A stretch of DNA of 64,000 bases from Syngnathus acus. Its lineage: Eukaryota; Chordata; Actinopteri; Syngnathiformes; Syngnathidae. Below, piece after piece: positions 16,529 to 30,075 of this stretch; the stretch's first letter is position 1, and every line of letters begins with the position of its first letter. The translations under genes and the position numbers were made by a program. The notes under the pieces are model-generated. The model did not search any database, was not told the origin of the DNA, and saw only the letters and a list, made by a program, of their open reading frames with translations. The stretch spans positions 2,164,501 to 2,228,500 of the forward strand of contig NC_051101.1 of assembly GCF_901709675.1 (NCBI RefSeq), written 5' to 3'.

Positions 16529-19500
16529 TCTCTATATATACATAGATATATATATAGATCTAGATATATATAAAGCAGAATAGTGGTTAGTATACTGGCA
16601 AGTATGATGTCTAATATGTATGTGTGTACGTTCATGTACAGCACTATCAAACACAAGCATACGATCAATCGATTTACGTTACACAATATACAAGAAATTG
16701 AATCTATTTGTTGTGTCGCTGATTTATTTATTTTTCTTTCAAAAAAAAGTGCCGCCCATCTTACCCACCGTAACTTCTTTGTACCGTTCAGCACGCGCGC
16801 AATGGTTTGCTCTTCTTCTCTGCCCCCAATTGCAGGGCCACTCAATTTGCTCTTATAATAACCAGCCAAAAAAGGAGCAGGAATAAGTGGCCATTCCGAG
16901 CAGATATCCGAGTCATCAACTACACAGGGAAAGTAGGGCAGCCTGGAAGAGAAGCGCCGTGTCACAGTAGGCGGCCGTTGCCGCTTTATTGCATTGCCCG
17001 GAACCCTCGCATAAGAGGCTGTATACTGTACATGCTGTACGGAAGACGCCATTAAGTCCGTGTTGACATGCGTCTCGTCGTGTCCTTTGCCTAAGATGGC
17101 TGTCACTAACAGAGGCTTTTACTCACTCGCCACAATAAGGCTGCGTTGAGTTGCTACCTCGCAATCCGGGGGGCTTAGCGCTTATCCCCGCAGGCTACAC
17201 TAGTCTGAATGCAGCAAATATTGTTTCCTACGTGCGTGCGTGTGTCAATTTCCTCCCGCACACGCCCCACATGCGTGATTTGCATTTTTGAGGCCGGTGT
17301 TTGTGTAAGCGTGTGATGTTTGCGCCCGTGGCGTCGGGCCAAATGCGCAACTCTTCTCGTTTGTTTGCTCCCCGGCTCTAAAGTTGCGTTGGAGCTCCAG
17401 ACGGGCAACGACTCAGAGGTGTCGCTTCTTTTACGGCCCCTCGCGCACATGTGGCGCGCAGATGTGTGCTCCAAGGGCCTGCTCTCTGGGGTGTCGCCGT
17501 CCGGCCCTAAGCGTCGTTTTATTGAGCTACCGAAGTGATCAAAGGTTGCTTTGCTGAGCGTTTGCTTTCTACTGTTTGCCCCGTATCAATGGACAGTAGT
17601 TTACTTTCGTCAAGATGACCACATAACTCGCATAATAAAATGTTTTGACCCGCAAACATTTCTTCTCATTGTTCAAGGAATCGCAGCTGAATGTGAATGT
17701 CAAACTTGAGCCGTGCCTTTGTTATCTCTGACAGTGTACTGATCCCAACAAGGATTGTTTGGCCTTGGCAAAGTTCAGAGTGCTGCATTTTAGATTAGAC
17801 GCCTTTCAAAATAAAGATGAACGAGGAGCAGAACCACTTTGTATTGCATAGAGCAGATGTGTCTTTACTTATGCTATAAGTTCAATTTTACTGGACCTTA
17901 ATTGAATTTTACAGATTTGCCTCTTTGTGCCAAATTGCGGACAAACAATTCCAAGCAGTTGCTTTTTGCTTAAAGCGACAATTGGTAGTCAATTTAGCTT
18001 AGAGCACGAGACTGTGGCTCAAAGGAGACTTTGTTTTTTTGGGGGGGCTTCTTGGGTTACTCATTAAGTGTGCCCATGCGCCACATGCACGCTAATTGTG
18101 GCACGGGCACTGAACGCGTAGCCAAACACAACTCGGACATCTAAACTAAAATGAATAAAACAACGGCAACTAGATCCCAAGGTAAGAATCTTTGAAACGA
18201 ACCAACAGCGATGCAAATTTATTACGTTAATGGAACGTCGGGCCCGCCGTGTACTGCCTACGTTTGACTTGACTTTTACTCTCCACGCCGCTGCCCACAC
18301 GGCGGCGGCTTCCCATATCATTCAGAAGTAATTCAATTACAGTGGAGACTGTTTGGTGAACAGACGGAAGCTTAAGCATTAACATAATTCCAGAGTGTGA
18401 GGCACACTCCAGTCTGTGGTGAGCCTCCACCACACGCACACCCACCCAACCCAAAACCAACTGAGCATCTCTGAGAATTTGATTATCATTTTTTTTTCGG
18501 GGGCTCTTGTAACATTTTAGTGAGTAATGGTTGGGATTTGCAGCTCCCAATCCCCCATTTACATGTCAAAACCTCCCCGGGCTCTGGATGTAAGGGACCC
18601 AATTTGGAATGACAAAGCTCAGGCAGACACAGCTGATCCACAAAAGAAGGGCTGGTTAAGTTTTTCCTCCCAGTCACCAGCTGCTCCACTGACCCACAGA
18701 ACCCCCACTTGGCGCATCGCGGCAGCGCTGCCACGTGTGAGGAGCTCGCCGCTCATCAATCTCATTTGCTTCCATTGATTATGTTATCGGGACACTCATT
18801 TAGCAACATTGTGTTCCCATTCGCTTTTTATTCACTCAATTTGCTACCTGATTGGACGCAAATGTTTTTCCAAAGGATCGGCACTCGCCAGCCAAATTGC
18901 AAATAGATGCAACAATCGCTTTGTCAACATATTCCGTGCCTGCTGGACGCTCTTATGTCATTTATTTGGGTCCTGACACTTAGTTCAGAAAATGGAACGA
19001 GGTTGCACAACAAGCTAATCCCCTCGCTGTTGCGTCTTTAGTGCGATTATGTAAACTCCAGATGAGTCAAACCTTCCCTTTCATGCCTTTTGTTTATTCC
19101 ATCAGGCAGGACGAGGTGAACGTCGCCATCATCGATTTGTTCTAACACCAGCGTGCGCAGCGTCCATCACACGGGCGCGGGCTCTATTTGTGTCCAAAGT
19201 GGTTAAGGGATGTGTCACCTCCCTGCATTGTGCACTGCAAAGACAGGATCCGGGCCGGAGCGGCGCCCATTGTGTTTTTCTTGGATTTGGCCGTCACTTC
19301 CAAAAGGACTCGAACATTTCAGTTTCCGTAATCGAGGCTGGAGAGTACCCGACCGCTTGTTCTAAGTGAGACAAGCGCCGGGGCCTGAGCCCAGATGGTC
19401 AGGTAGAGCCGACTCCTGTCAATGTGAGGAGGAGGATTATTTAAGTCGATTTAAAACGGGGACGCGTTTCATTAGCGTCACCGGTGGCAGCACTATAAAT

Positions 19501-22120
19501 GGAGCAGAAGCCCGCAGAAACAGACGCGCAGGGATGAAAATAGCCTCTAATAGCCCCGTTTGGGGAGCTTGATTCCATTCCGCTCTCCTGCCACGAGGAT
19601 AGTGACAGACGGCGCACGCTCAGCTGAGAGCGGCTCCATTCACCCAATCGCCGCGCTCCCTCGGGCCTACGGGGAAGGAGGTGAGTGTGGGAAAAAGGAG
19701 GGGCGCTGGTGGAACAATAGAGTCGGCCGCAACGGAAAGAAGGGGTACCAGAACGAGCCGGATACCCGTGTTGCTTGATAGGTCGTTCAGGAATTATTCG
19801 ACCCAATATTTTGTTTGTATTGAGCCACTTTGTTGTTCCAGCTGGAAGTTTACCAGGCCTGACCTCAAAACGTTCCAGTAAATCGTAAAAAAAAAAAAAT
19901 GGCGAACAGCTGCCAGAAGTTACAGTTCCGCCGGTTCTTGAATAGATCATTCGACTTTTGGCAGTCTTTAACAACATTTACACTGAAAATATATTTTATT
20001 GAACTGTTACATATAGAGTATTCAGTGAAAAGCGCTGCTAGCAAAGGGTGGCATGTGACATGCAGTCAATATTCGTGTTAAGGTCAAAATTCATTTTTTT
20101 CCAAATATCCCATTTACATGCCTGAGTCACTCACACATTTAATTAAATATCCCAATTCAAACGGCGACACAAATGTCATTTTCCCGGAGAACGAAGACGA
20201 TACTGGGATCCGGTCCGTACTCAAAACTCACTTTATGATTCAAAAGAAAGTATGTCCAAACGTTTGACTTGTAGCGTAAACTCAAACATAAACAATCCTG
20301 CTGAACTATCCTTTAGTGTTGAACATGAAGCACTCCAAATTTCTCAGTTTTAGTGTTTTAATTGTGTGTGGGAGGGGGCAACTTTGGAGCGACAAAAAGT
20401 TGTTCATAGCTTTTACAAACGGTGACCGTTAGCTGCTAACATTAGCTGTCTTACAATAAAAGCTCATTTTCACAGCCACAGTGAGTGTTGAGAGATTTTC
20501 TTGCGGCCAAAAATAGAATCATCAGAGTGCCTGAAGCAATTAGTGTTATCTTGACACATGCGGGACATCAACAATGTTGTGGAAAATTTTAACAGTAAAT
20601 GTGATCAAAATCCTTTCATAAGCGTTTGTGAGCTAGCCCAAGCTTGAAATCAAGATCAAATGAGACGTGAATCCAATCGGAATCACACAAATAAAAATGT
20701 GATTATCGCAGCCATGCTACTGCTATTTTGCAATGTCTTAAGTGCGAGTTACTCAACGTATAATGAATGTCTAATGAAGACTTAGCAGGTCCTTCTAATG
20801 TCACCTAGCGAGGCTATATTAAAAGGCTTGGGTCTCTAGAGGCACATTTACTTGTAATAGCTTTTTCATCCAGAGGTGTCCTTAGCGGGAAGCACATTCA
20901 CAGTTGCTGCTGCCGCTGCCACTGATGCAGATGTGTTGGGGGTTGGGAAGCCCGCAAAGATGGAGGGAGTGTGTGTGTGGTAGAAACCCAATCTCCTCAT
21001 ATTGGGTGCACATTACCCCCAGAGAGTATCCAAGAAACCGGAGGCCCAGCTGTCCTTAACAATGGACCTGCCCCTCAGCCACTACTCAAAAGGACTTGGG
21101 GTGTGTTTGGGGGCGAGGGGGGGGGTCTCATTGTGGCTCCTCAAGGGCTGCTTCCAGGGAGACGGGCCAGAACACAGACAGGACTATTGCTGCTCCTACC
21201 GCCATCACATGGCTATGCTAAAGCCAATGGCCGAGAGTCGTTGTGTCGTAGTGCCATTATGCAACGTATGAAAAAAGGCAGCAGCACAGCTTGTTGCACC
21301 ACCACCCAAAATAAATTAAAGTAATTGAGGCCCCCGCAAAATGTATTCAAATCACAAGTCTGTTAGCTTCTAATGTTAATGGTGGCAATCATTCATGATG
21401 GCTGATATTGTATTTTTCAAATGTCGTCGAAAATTATTATGTTTTGTTTGTTTTGTTTTGTTTTCTTACATAATATTTAAAAAAGCAGTTTCGGGAATGA
21501 AATATGTCAAATACAATTACAACGTGTTTTCCACAAAATATTTTCTTTTGGAAATAAAAATAGATTCAGCATTTAATGTGTGAGTCATCATGTTTCTGGT
21601 AAATCCGAGAAAGGTTTGTTAGAATAAATCCCTTGGAATTGAAATTTGTGACAAGAAATCAACTTGACCTTTTTAAGTGTGCGCTATGTAAAATGAAATT
21701 GTCACTGCTGTCATAACACCCATTATGACGTGGCCTTTTCATTCAAATAGTTTTACCAATTCTTATTGGTGGCTTGGTAAAATGAATGAGAAAATGCCTA
21801 CTGAATGAGAGCCAATGATGCAAACGGGTGTCCCACGACTTTAGTGGCAGTTGGCTGCTAATGTTAGTTTGCGTTTGATGTAAGCCACCTTCTTGGAATC
21901 ATTTTTGCCAGGGCCAGTGTTGTTATATGTCTGTACCGCTGCCTGCGGGGGCTTTGCCGTTGTTTTGTTCAAAGTCTCTGAGGTGAACAAAGGGGACAAC
22001 TGAAGCTAGCTATTCAACGTAAATCCTCATGCTACAGTGAAGAGAGAGAAGAGCCAACATTAGTTTCAAACAAGCTAACAGAGCACACATAAATGACAAA
22101 TAACAGGCTGATTAAGTGAC
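16529..22120. other. Intergenic block, possible regulatory sequence at 19380-19700
   Basis: No gene recognised. The stretch 19380-19700 stands out as GC-richer than its surroundings and contains a TATA-like word in CACTATAAATGG (about 19489-19500) and several short palindromes. It may be a promoter or enhancer but carries no convincing coding exon. Poly-A at about 19887-19899, TTTTG repeats at about 21440-21465 and a G-rich stretch at about 21096-21127 are simple-sequence features. Several sites in 20400-22900 share phrases such as GTTAGCTGCTAACATTAGC, giving the block a repetitive texture. Confidence 0.45.
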
Positions 22121-22152
22121 TTTATTTATTTATTTATTTATTTATTTATTTT
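22121..22152. repeat. (TTTA)n microsatellite
   Basis: About eight TTTA/TTAT units, immediately upstream of the local tandem duplication that begins near 22181. Confidence 0.95.
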
Positions 22153-22180
22153 GGTCACAAACAAGTGTTTTATTCATTCT

Positions 22181-22602
22181 TTCTGTTGATAGCATCCAGG
22201 TTGACCAAAATATCTGGTTAATCGCACAGTTAGCTTCGAATGTCAGCCTCATGTTAGCGTGAGCTCGTATTTACATTAAGATGTCCACACGATGATTGTT
22301 TTATAGGTCACTGGTTGGAAAAGCATCTTAAAATGAAACTTAAAACGCACGGCAAAAGGGATTGTATTGTATTCTATTGATAGCATCCAGGTTGACCAAA
22401 ATATCTCATTAATTGCACAGTTAGCTTCGAATGTCAGCCTCATGTTAGCGTAAGCTCATATTTACATTAAGATGTCCACATGATGATTGGTTTTCAGGTC
22501 ACTGGTTGGAAAAGCATCTTCAAATTGAAGAGAGAGCAACAGCTCTATACAATACGCTACAAAATGAAACTTAAAACGCACGGCAAAAGGGATTGTATTG
22601 TA
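22181..22602. repeat. Local tandem duplication, period 191 bp
   Basis: The phrase GATAGCATCCAGGTTGACC starts at 22188 and again at 22379. Near-identical sequence follows in both copies (AGTTAGCTTCGAATGTCAGC, ATTTACATTAAGATGTCCAC, TCACTGGTTGGAAAAGCATC) up to a shared end GGGATTGTATTGTA. Copy 1 is about 22188-22370. Copy 2 is about 22379-22602 and carries some 41 extra bases (about 22521-22561, including GAAGAGAGAGCAACAGCTC) that are missing in copy 1. Other differences are scattered point changes, so the duplication is fairly recent. Confidence 0.92.
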
Positions 22603-23338
22603 GTCGTGGCAGTTAGCTGCTTTCACGGTCTCGTTGAGTGTGTTTCATTGTTGAACTCATTCTTTTAGTAGAAACTTGGGAGTGTTCATCTCTTCCCGTA
22701 GTTTTATATGTTGTGTTTTGTTTTAGTAAAAGTTTTAAAGCATTCACATGATCAAAAGCTACAACAAAAAACCCTTCTATCACGTCTGTTAGCTTCTAAT
22801 GTTAATTGTTGATAAGAATGCCACATACTATTTATTATAAGAAACAAGCAGATATTATGTGATAACTGGCTGCTAGCGTTAGCCAAATGTTTGGCCTAAA
22901 ATAGGATGTGTGGAACATTATAGCCAATTAGTGACACCTCGCCCCATGTGGTACTTCTAACACGTGGAGAAAAATGTTTATTTGCCAATACTTGTTGATT
23001 GGCACCTGCTTTCCATTATTCATAAACAGATTTTCATTTTCTTACAAACACCAGCGTGAGCTGTCAATCTTTATTGTACGCTAACTGCAGATTGTTGATG
23101 GGGACGATGCTGCAATAAGTGACTTTGGGAGAGACGTGGCTGAGACAAAGGGAGGCAAACGTTGTTGTGTGATGCTTCTTTGTGTAGGTGAGCCTCCCTC
23201 AGGTATTGCTCCTCCCGCCAGCGAGGTCTTTTATTCCGTGTAGCGGCACAAACAGGCAAAAGTCCACGGGGGAAAGCAGCAGTCTGTCAGTTCTGAAGCT
23301 TAGTTGAAGGCTGCCCCTCCCCCCACAACACAACAATG
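22603..23338. other. Intergenic, nothing recognised
   Basis: AT-rich sequence with no recognisable gene. It continues the GTTAGCT / GCTAGCGTTAGCC texture seen to the left. Confidence 0.5.
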
Positions 23339-23470
23339 ACTCTCTCTCTCTCTCTTTCTCTCTATCTCTCTCTCTCTCTCGCGCGCGCGGACACACACAC
23401 GCGCATGCATGCATGCAAGCTACACATGCTTGAAGGCATATTACACACACACGCACACACATGCACGCAG
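23339..23470. repeat. Compound (CT)n-(CG)n-(CA)n microsatellite
   Basis: CT dinucleotides (about 23339-23380), then GCGCGCGCG, then CA runs interspersed with GCATGCATGCATGC and further CACACA blocks to about 23470. Alternating purine-pyrimidine CG/CA tracts of this kind can adopt Z-DNA. Confidence 0.93.
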
Positions 23471-23654
23471 AGGGGCGGCCCTTTTCTCCTTCACACACTC
23501 AATTGTCCTCTATGCCCTCCCTGTGTTTATTCATGGCGACCCCGCTGCTGATACCATCTAATTCTATCTCAATTACATCAGCCAACTCCATAACCTCCTC
23601 ACCAACTGTTTTCCTTCATGCAACCGCCTGTCTACCACAATCTGCACAATCTTA

Positions 23655-23787
23655 CATAATAATAATAGTAATAATAATCATCATCATGATATAATAATAA
23701 TAATAATAAGAAGAAGAAGAAGAAGAAGAAGAAGAATGACACAATTACACAAACAAATTACATAATCTGCAAAAAAAAAAAAAAAAA
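23655..23787. repeat. Compound (AAT)n-(AAG)n microsatellite with trailing A17
   Basis: AAT-type trinucleotides at about 23655-23708 with a short CAT block, then ten AAG/GAA units at about 23707-23736, and 17 consecutive A at 23771-23787 followed by a C run. The AAG block is a homopurine-homopyrimidine tract. Confidence 0.95.
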
Positions 23788-26700
23788 CTTCCCCCCCAAC
23801 TTTTGTTATTGTTTTTTGGTCCCCAAAATAATAAACGCAGTGATTCTAAGAGGTTCTTTTCGTCGTCTCGTGCTCAGGCCCAATAATGGTGTGAGGGGAG
23901 CAAATATAATCGAAGAAATAGCAAGCGTATGATTGGCACGGATTATAACCCAAGCAAACAAACACAAAACAATGTGAATTAAGGACAAAGCGAGAATGGC
24001 CAATTGGACCGTTTCGCTCAGTTGCATCAGCTGGCTTTGTTCTACCAAATAATAAGGTGGTGGTCACGCGTTCTAAACTTGCAAATTGTGATGCAATGAA
24101 AAAAACAAATATGATTTAGTGCTTTCGCTACATGTTGCTGGTTGTGTTTCCCTCTAGTTACACACTGCTCTCATTCCCAGAGCCAGAAAGCAAGAAAACG
24201 CCTGTACCTGTCTTTTCCTTGGGAGGTGAGCCATAAAGCCACAAATTGCTCTCTGAGCCAGTTGTAAATCGCCCGATGTGTTCTTTTACTTTTGTGGAGT
24301 TTTATCTCTATTTTGTACCCCCACCCCCCCCCAAAAAATGCGCCTTGTTCCACTTTAATTCCATCCCCACCGGCTTTTATCGTGATTTCCCATCTTTGTT
24401 CTTTGTTCGCCGTTCCACATTTCCACATTTAATCGGCAAACATCCAGAGGATTGTCCCGACCGATGCTAAAAGTAACTGTTTTAATGACTTGAGCGACTC
24501 GGCGAGGAGGCCGGGTCAGGTGCTCCTAATCCTGCCGCACGACTTGTCTTCTGCAGCGTGCTGGCGGGAACATTTTGTGATACAGAGGGAACCTCTAAAG
24601 CTGAACATAATCCGTTTAGGGAGGAGGAGGATTTGCAAATTGTTATTTATTTCAAGGAAAACATGGAAATGTGTTTCAGTCAAACAAGTATCCTAATAAG
24701 TTAACAAATGTGAACGTAAAAGGAAATTTGTTTGTTCACATCTTATTTTTAAAGTCCTCCCTTCAGTGGCCAGGCATATTCATATTTATGCCTCAACTAC
24801 CCGCTCAGCTCATCAGCATGATGCCAAAATGATTTGTTGTTGAGGATAAAGGAATGCGCTCAGCGTCCACGTTGCAATTTTCAATCTGTAAAGATTTAAA
24901 ACGCCGCAACATAGATGCTAAAAGATATTAGCATGAAGCTAAGCTGCGGTTGTAATGCACAAGTTGCCGTTCTCTTTGTTTATGTTTACTTTGACAGTAA
25001 ACCTCAAGTGGGCGTGGCATTGAATTGCTTTGAAGCCATTTGCTTTGAACTTATTTTTTCACTACTTGCCAAAGGGCTGTTATTGTGAGTTGAGTTGAGT
25101 GTGCATCCGTCCGATAAAAGAAGATTCCATGCTTATTTCTATACATGGATCTTTTTGAGTCGATTCAGTACGATACGGCTCATTCGGAGAGGGTGTGAAG
25201 CAATAGGTTTCTTGTTGTCATTCCGCATACATATGAATGAACTTAGAACTTCAATCAAGCAAAAAAATCAAGCATTGCTTTTTCCCGCTGCTTTGCAGAC
25301 ACTTGCCGCTGTGTCAATGAACCCCCGCAGTGCAATGACCATCAAGTTTCTGTTGCAGACAATAACAGGAAGTGGTTAACAAGGTACCCACCAGACGGCT
25401 GCAATGGGAGAAATTGGACACAGCCTTCAGCACTTTCAATCTTAATGATACAAAATATAATTGCATCAAGCGCATCTATTTTGCATGCCGGCGGATCTTT
25501 GTCGAACGCAAAATACAGCGCAGCAGAAATGAAAACAGGGCTTTGGGTGAAGTGAGAAGCTTTTAAATCATGCATGCGTGCATACAAACTGCAGGGGCTG
25601 ACTTATTATATCTTTGCAAAAGCAGTGACCTTTACCTTGCGCGCATACAAATGAAGCCAGCCAGCGCTTAGACATAGCCGTCATGTTTATGTGAATGTTA
25701 ATCATGCCTGGCTTGCTCCCGGTGGCGGCCGGCCACGGCGGAGGATACCGCAGGGAAAACAGGCGCACTTCCCCTCGCGCCCAACAGATTGCGTCCCGGC
25801 TGGCAAACAAACGCTAAAAACAGAACAATGTTTTCATTTGCGGTTTGTCATTTATGTTTCGGAGTTATTTCTGGGAGGCAGCCTTTGCACCGTGACTAAT
25901 CAATGGAAAAAACGAGCACAGATTGTTGCCTTTTTTTATTTTATTTTATTTTCTCGAGGGCTTTTGCCAGGATAAACAATGATGCAACATTGCCAAAGGT
26001 CATGTGTTAGTGAAGAGGCATTTCTCCTCCGTTGTGCTTCCAAGCTGTCTTTCTTCATCTGGACGGATGAATGTGTTTTATTGTCACACACACGGATAAA
26101 GATCTCCATGAGCAGGGTTGACATTTGCAGGATTGTTGCTAATGCCTCTTTAAGACAACATGAGCAGGGAGCTATGAATTGCGACGTCGGATGAAATCGC
26201 TTTGAGTCACGTGACTCCACTTATTGACAACTGACAACTATTCCAGGTAGTTTGCTCAGGGAATCTCGGAACGCCACCTCGTTACCAACGAAACGGAAAA
26301 AAAACGTCAAAACGTCGCTTCCGCGCTAGCTAGCAGTTGAGTCCAAAGTTTGCTAAAAAGCTAACGACTCAACTTCGTATTGAATTTTATATAACTGCAT
26401 TCTCACTTTTTGGCGCATCAAATATATTAAAATAGCAAATTTAGATTATTTTGAAAGGTTTTCGGATTTTATTTTTAATTGCAATACAAAATACGGTGTG
26501 GAAACTTGTTCCCACTTGACAAAAGTTAAAAATGTGGAACTTCAGGTAAAGTGAATTCGGCTAGGCTGCAAGCTGATTTTATTTTGTCATCACAACGTCC
26601 AGAATATTCCCCACCATCCTTTTACAAAACAGGCGCCGCTTCTGGAACGCTTTTGCTCGGTTTTTCCTTTGCCTCAGCCTGTAATTAATGTTCTTCAGGG

Positions 26701-29339
26701 GGGGATGTGTAAATATAGTTGCTCGGTCTTTTAGCCAATTACGCAGAACAAAGACAGCGGATGTCAGCAGAATCTTCTGCGCCCGGGGAGCTCCGAGCAC
26801 CAGCAGGCCTGACCTTCAGGCTTTCACGTCTTTACCGCTCCTTATCTGCCACGCGTTCCTTCCTTATTGGCGTCCTGGCTCAATCTACTGCAGTCTTCCA
26901 AGGACGGAATGAAATAAGCGCATTTTTTGGGGGGGGGGGACTACATTCTCCAGCTGGATTATCATAGGAGAAATAACAAACATCCGCCAAGGTCGAATAG
27001 TCCTAATTTGGATCAGCACCAAATTGGACGCTTTCATACATCTGGCCACACTTAAATGTGGTGCCTCTTACTCTAAGGTTTGGTGAAAGTGAATGTTTAC
27101 TAAATTTGTTTTCTTAATCCTGCAAATTCTATTAAAAAAAATCAAAGAAATTGGTTGACTTAATAATTTTGCTTCTTTTAAAAAATACCGTGAAGAAATA
27201 AACTTCTATGAGGAAATGAAATGTCCGCACTTCACACAACAAACAAAATAAATATTTATCAATATCGATATAAAACAATATAAATAAAATAGATATAAAA
27301 TAGATATTTATCATATTGTATTGTAGTACAATGTTGTACTTTGAATGTTGTGAGGCACATTCGGTTAGCTTGTGACATACAGAGGAAGCTCTGTGATCAT
27401 GAAAATCTGCAGCAACTCTACAAGCTATTCAAGGGAAAGAACAACAATGATGAGACATCTCAAGGCTTCCAAAACGCAACAAAATTTCCAAGAAAATGTA
27501 ATTGATTCTTTTGTGGCTAATGTCACATTCCTCTACAAAGCGTCATGCTAATTGTTCAATTCAGTTACGATTCTGAGAAAGAAACAATCTTGTCATGTTC
27601 ACAAGAAAGAAAATCCGGGAAAACGGCGGCTTTCTTAACATAATTTGGTAGCGCTCGTCATAGAAGCGTCCTCCCGCCAGCGCGTAAACAAACTGCAGTT
27701 TTGAAGTCATTTTATGCCTGACCTCCTTTGGACCCGGTTCATCAGCAAGGCTCTGTTTTATTTGACAAAAAAAGCTCCCGACACTTGCAAATGATGCACT
27801 TCGAGTAGCTTGGGATGCCGGCCGGGACCGGCTGATTTTTCCGGAAAGACTGGCTGTGCAAAAAGGAACCTAGACTTGCTCCCACCGACTTGTTCAAAGC
27901 TGGGAGCCGGCACGTGCCGTCTCTCGACCCGTCCACCGCACCAATAGAGGCTGCCGAATGAGCTGGGCCGCATTCATATTAACACGAGCCTGCTACGCCG
28001 CTTATATTCCAAACGTGTGTTTCTCCAAATTGTGCCGAATTGCATTTTAGCAGATTGCAGTGTTGATTTGACACAGTTTGTAGTCATGGCTCCCTCTTTT
28101 TAAGTGGCAGGGGAATCGTTTTTAACAAATGGATCGAAATTCACTTTACAGTTTTTTTAAGTCACAGCAGCATATTTCCTCAAAACTTTGTAGGACTTTT
28201 TTTTTTCTGAATGTAGAATTCAAGAAAGCTTTGCTCTTCAAGTTAATATTCAGGCGACGGTTGAAAGGCAAATTCTGTTTATTTTGCCTTGGAGTAGATG
28301 CCGTTGTTGTGTTGTTGTTTTCAGTGTCTGTAGCATCTTGTCACAGTCCATTTGCATTATTTACATGGTTTAATTGATTTAATTAGCATATATAAGGAAT
28401 GGCCAGGTTTCGTCTCAGCATCCGGCTTAACCATCTCGCCTACAGGGGCTTCAAATTCTGCATAGCACCGGCGTCACTATTCATAAGTCTTATCTGAGAA
28501 CACTTTTTGCACAAGTCAGGAAATGTTAGCGATATCTGTTTCGTAAAAGAAACACAAGGAGCCTCGATTAACATTGATCCGCGACAAAAGGAACGACTCG
28601 AGCGCCTTCTCTCCGTAGGATCCGCAAGAAACGCCGTGACCTGTGGCGAAGGCAGCCGGAGGTGTGGCTCACTGCCTACAGGACGTCTTGAGGAGGGGAA
28701 AAAAAATAGGTCACACATGTGGGAGGACAGATCCTTGTCTGCGCACGCCGGGAGCGCTCGTATACGTCCTGATGGGATGCCGTTTACTCGTAGGAAGTGG
28801 GGATTGCTTATCAATTAGATTTGCTCCGCCGGTGCAGGCAAGCAGGAGCGAGCGAGAGGGGGTGTTTGTTCCAACAAAGTGGACATTCATCAATGTTGCC
28901 CACGTTATTAAGTTACACGCGGCGGGGGGTCGCTTGCGTACTAGCGCTCGTTACCAAACTGCAAGGACAGATGCTGGTGTGCAAAAAAAGACCAATATTT
29001 TTGCTAACCCTAAAAATAAAATAGAAGAATAAATGGAAGAAATAGTGGTAGTCATTTGTTAGCTTCCCAAAAAAGAAGGCGCTAAGAAAAACAAGAACAA
29101 GAAGAAAGAAAACGTCATTGGCATGCTAATGATTAGCATCAATAGTCACGCTCTTCGAACCTTGTCATGGCATTTCAGTACGGAAGGATAATTTGACATA
29201 AAAATGTTCGGAATCACCGGACAAATTAAAATGATATTTTGGCCACTACTGTACAAGTAAAAAAAATCTGAAAAAGTATCACCGGCACTAAGATAAACGT
29301 CGGGACAGGGTCATGGGATAGCTGTACAACATCGGCATT
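23788..29339. other. Intergenic block
   Basis: No gene recognised. C run at about 24303-24333 and G run at about 26928-26938. The stretch 24760-24850 has POU/homeobox-like AT words (CATATTCATATTTATGCC) and could be regulatory, but nothing firm is visible. 25690-25810 is GC-rich without a recognisable exon. 27100-27350 is very AT-rich. Confidence 0.45.
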
Positions 29340-30075
29340 TTATACTATAGTTAGTGTGAAGGCTAAGGCCTTCACACTTCTACACCATTCACTTTCTTCT
29401 TCTATTTTAGTCTCTTTATTTTTCTGTCCTTCTGCTACTTCCGTTTTCTCAAAATTCGCAAATTTACGGCAAATTTTTCCCCATTCATTCTTAATGGCAC
29501 ATTCAACATTTCACTTTTACGTCATTCCAGTTTGAAATTCACATCATTCAGCACATTCAAATCACATTGGGCAAGATTTTCAACATTCCCAAAATTGCCA
29601 AGTTAAAAGATTTCATGTTTTCACGTTTAAAATTTGCACAAAATTTTGTTTTGTCACTTCTAATGTCTACATATTTCAACTGATTCAACCCATTCCAACT
29701 TTAAACTGTTCATCTTTTGCCGACCTATTCCACAACTTTCCACTTACCAAAAATTCCAAATTTTCAATTTTGAAATTCACACCAAATTCTCAAAAATGTC
29801 GTTCTTCCCTTCTAATTTCTACATTTTTCAACCGATTCATCCCGTTCCAACTTTAAACTGTTCACCTTTTGCCTACCTATTCCACAACTTGCCACTTACC
29901 AAAAATTTTCAATTTTGAAATTCACGCCAAACTTTCAAAAATTTTGTTTTTCCCTTCGAATGTCTACATTTTTCAACTAATTAAACCCGTTCCAACTTTG
30001 AACATAGCATTCCCCAAATATTTATTCAGCTTCTTCGTCTTCACACGCAATTTCTCCAGGAATTGCATTTTCTAG
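29340..30075. repeat. Diverged tandem array, unit 145-152 bp, in a possible mobile element
   Basis: The phrase TTCCAACTTTAAACTGTTCA occurs at about 29693 and, with small changes, at 29845 and 29990, giving spacings of 152 and 145 bp. Neighbouring phrases (CCTATTCCACAACTTGCC, ACTTACCAAAAATT, TCAATTTTGAAATTCAC) repeat in step. The left edge near 29351 has GTGTGAAGG and CCTTCACAC as 9-bp inverted arms around six bases; the right edge is near GCATTTTCTAG at about 30075. The set-up suggests a repeat family with an internal satellite-like array, possibly carried by a mobile element, but its class is not clear. Confidence 0.6.

Noticed and set aside
29340-30075. CRISPR-like array of spaced repeats
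   Set aside because: Units are about 150 bp, diverged and contiguous without unique spacers; the genome is vertebrate.
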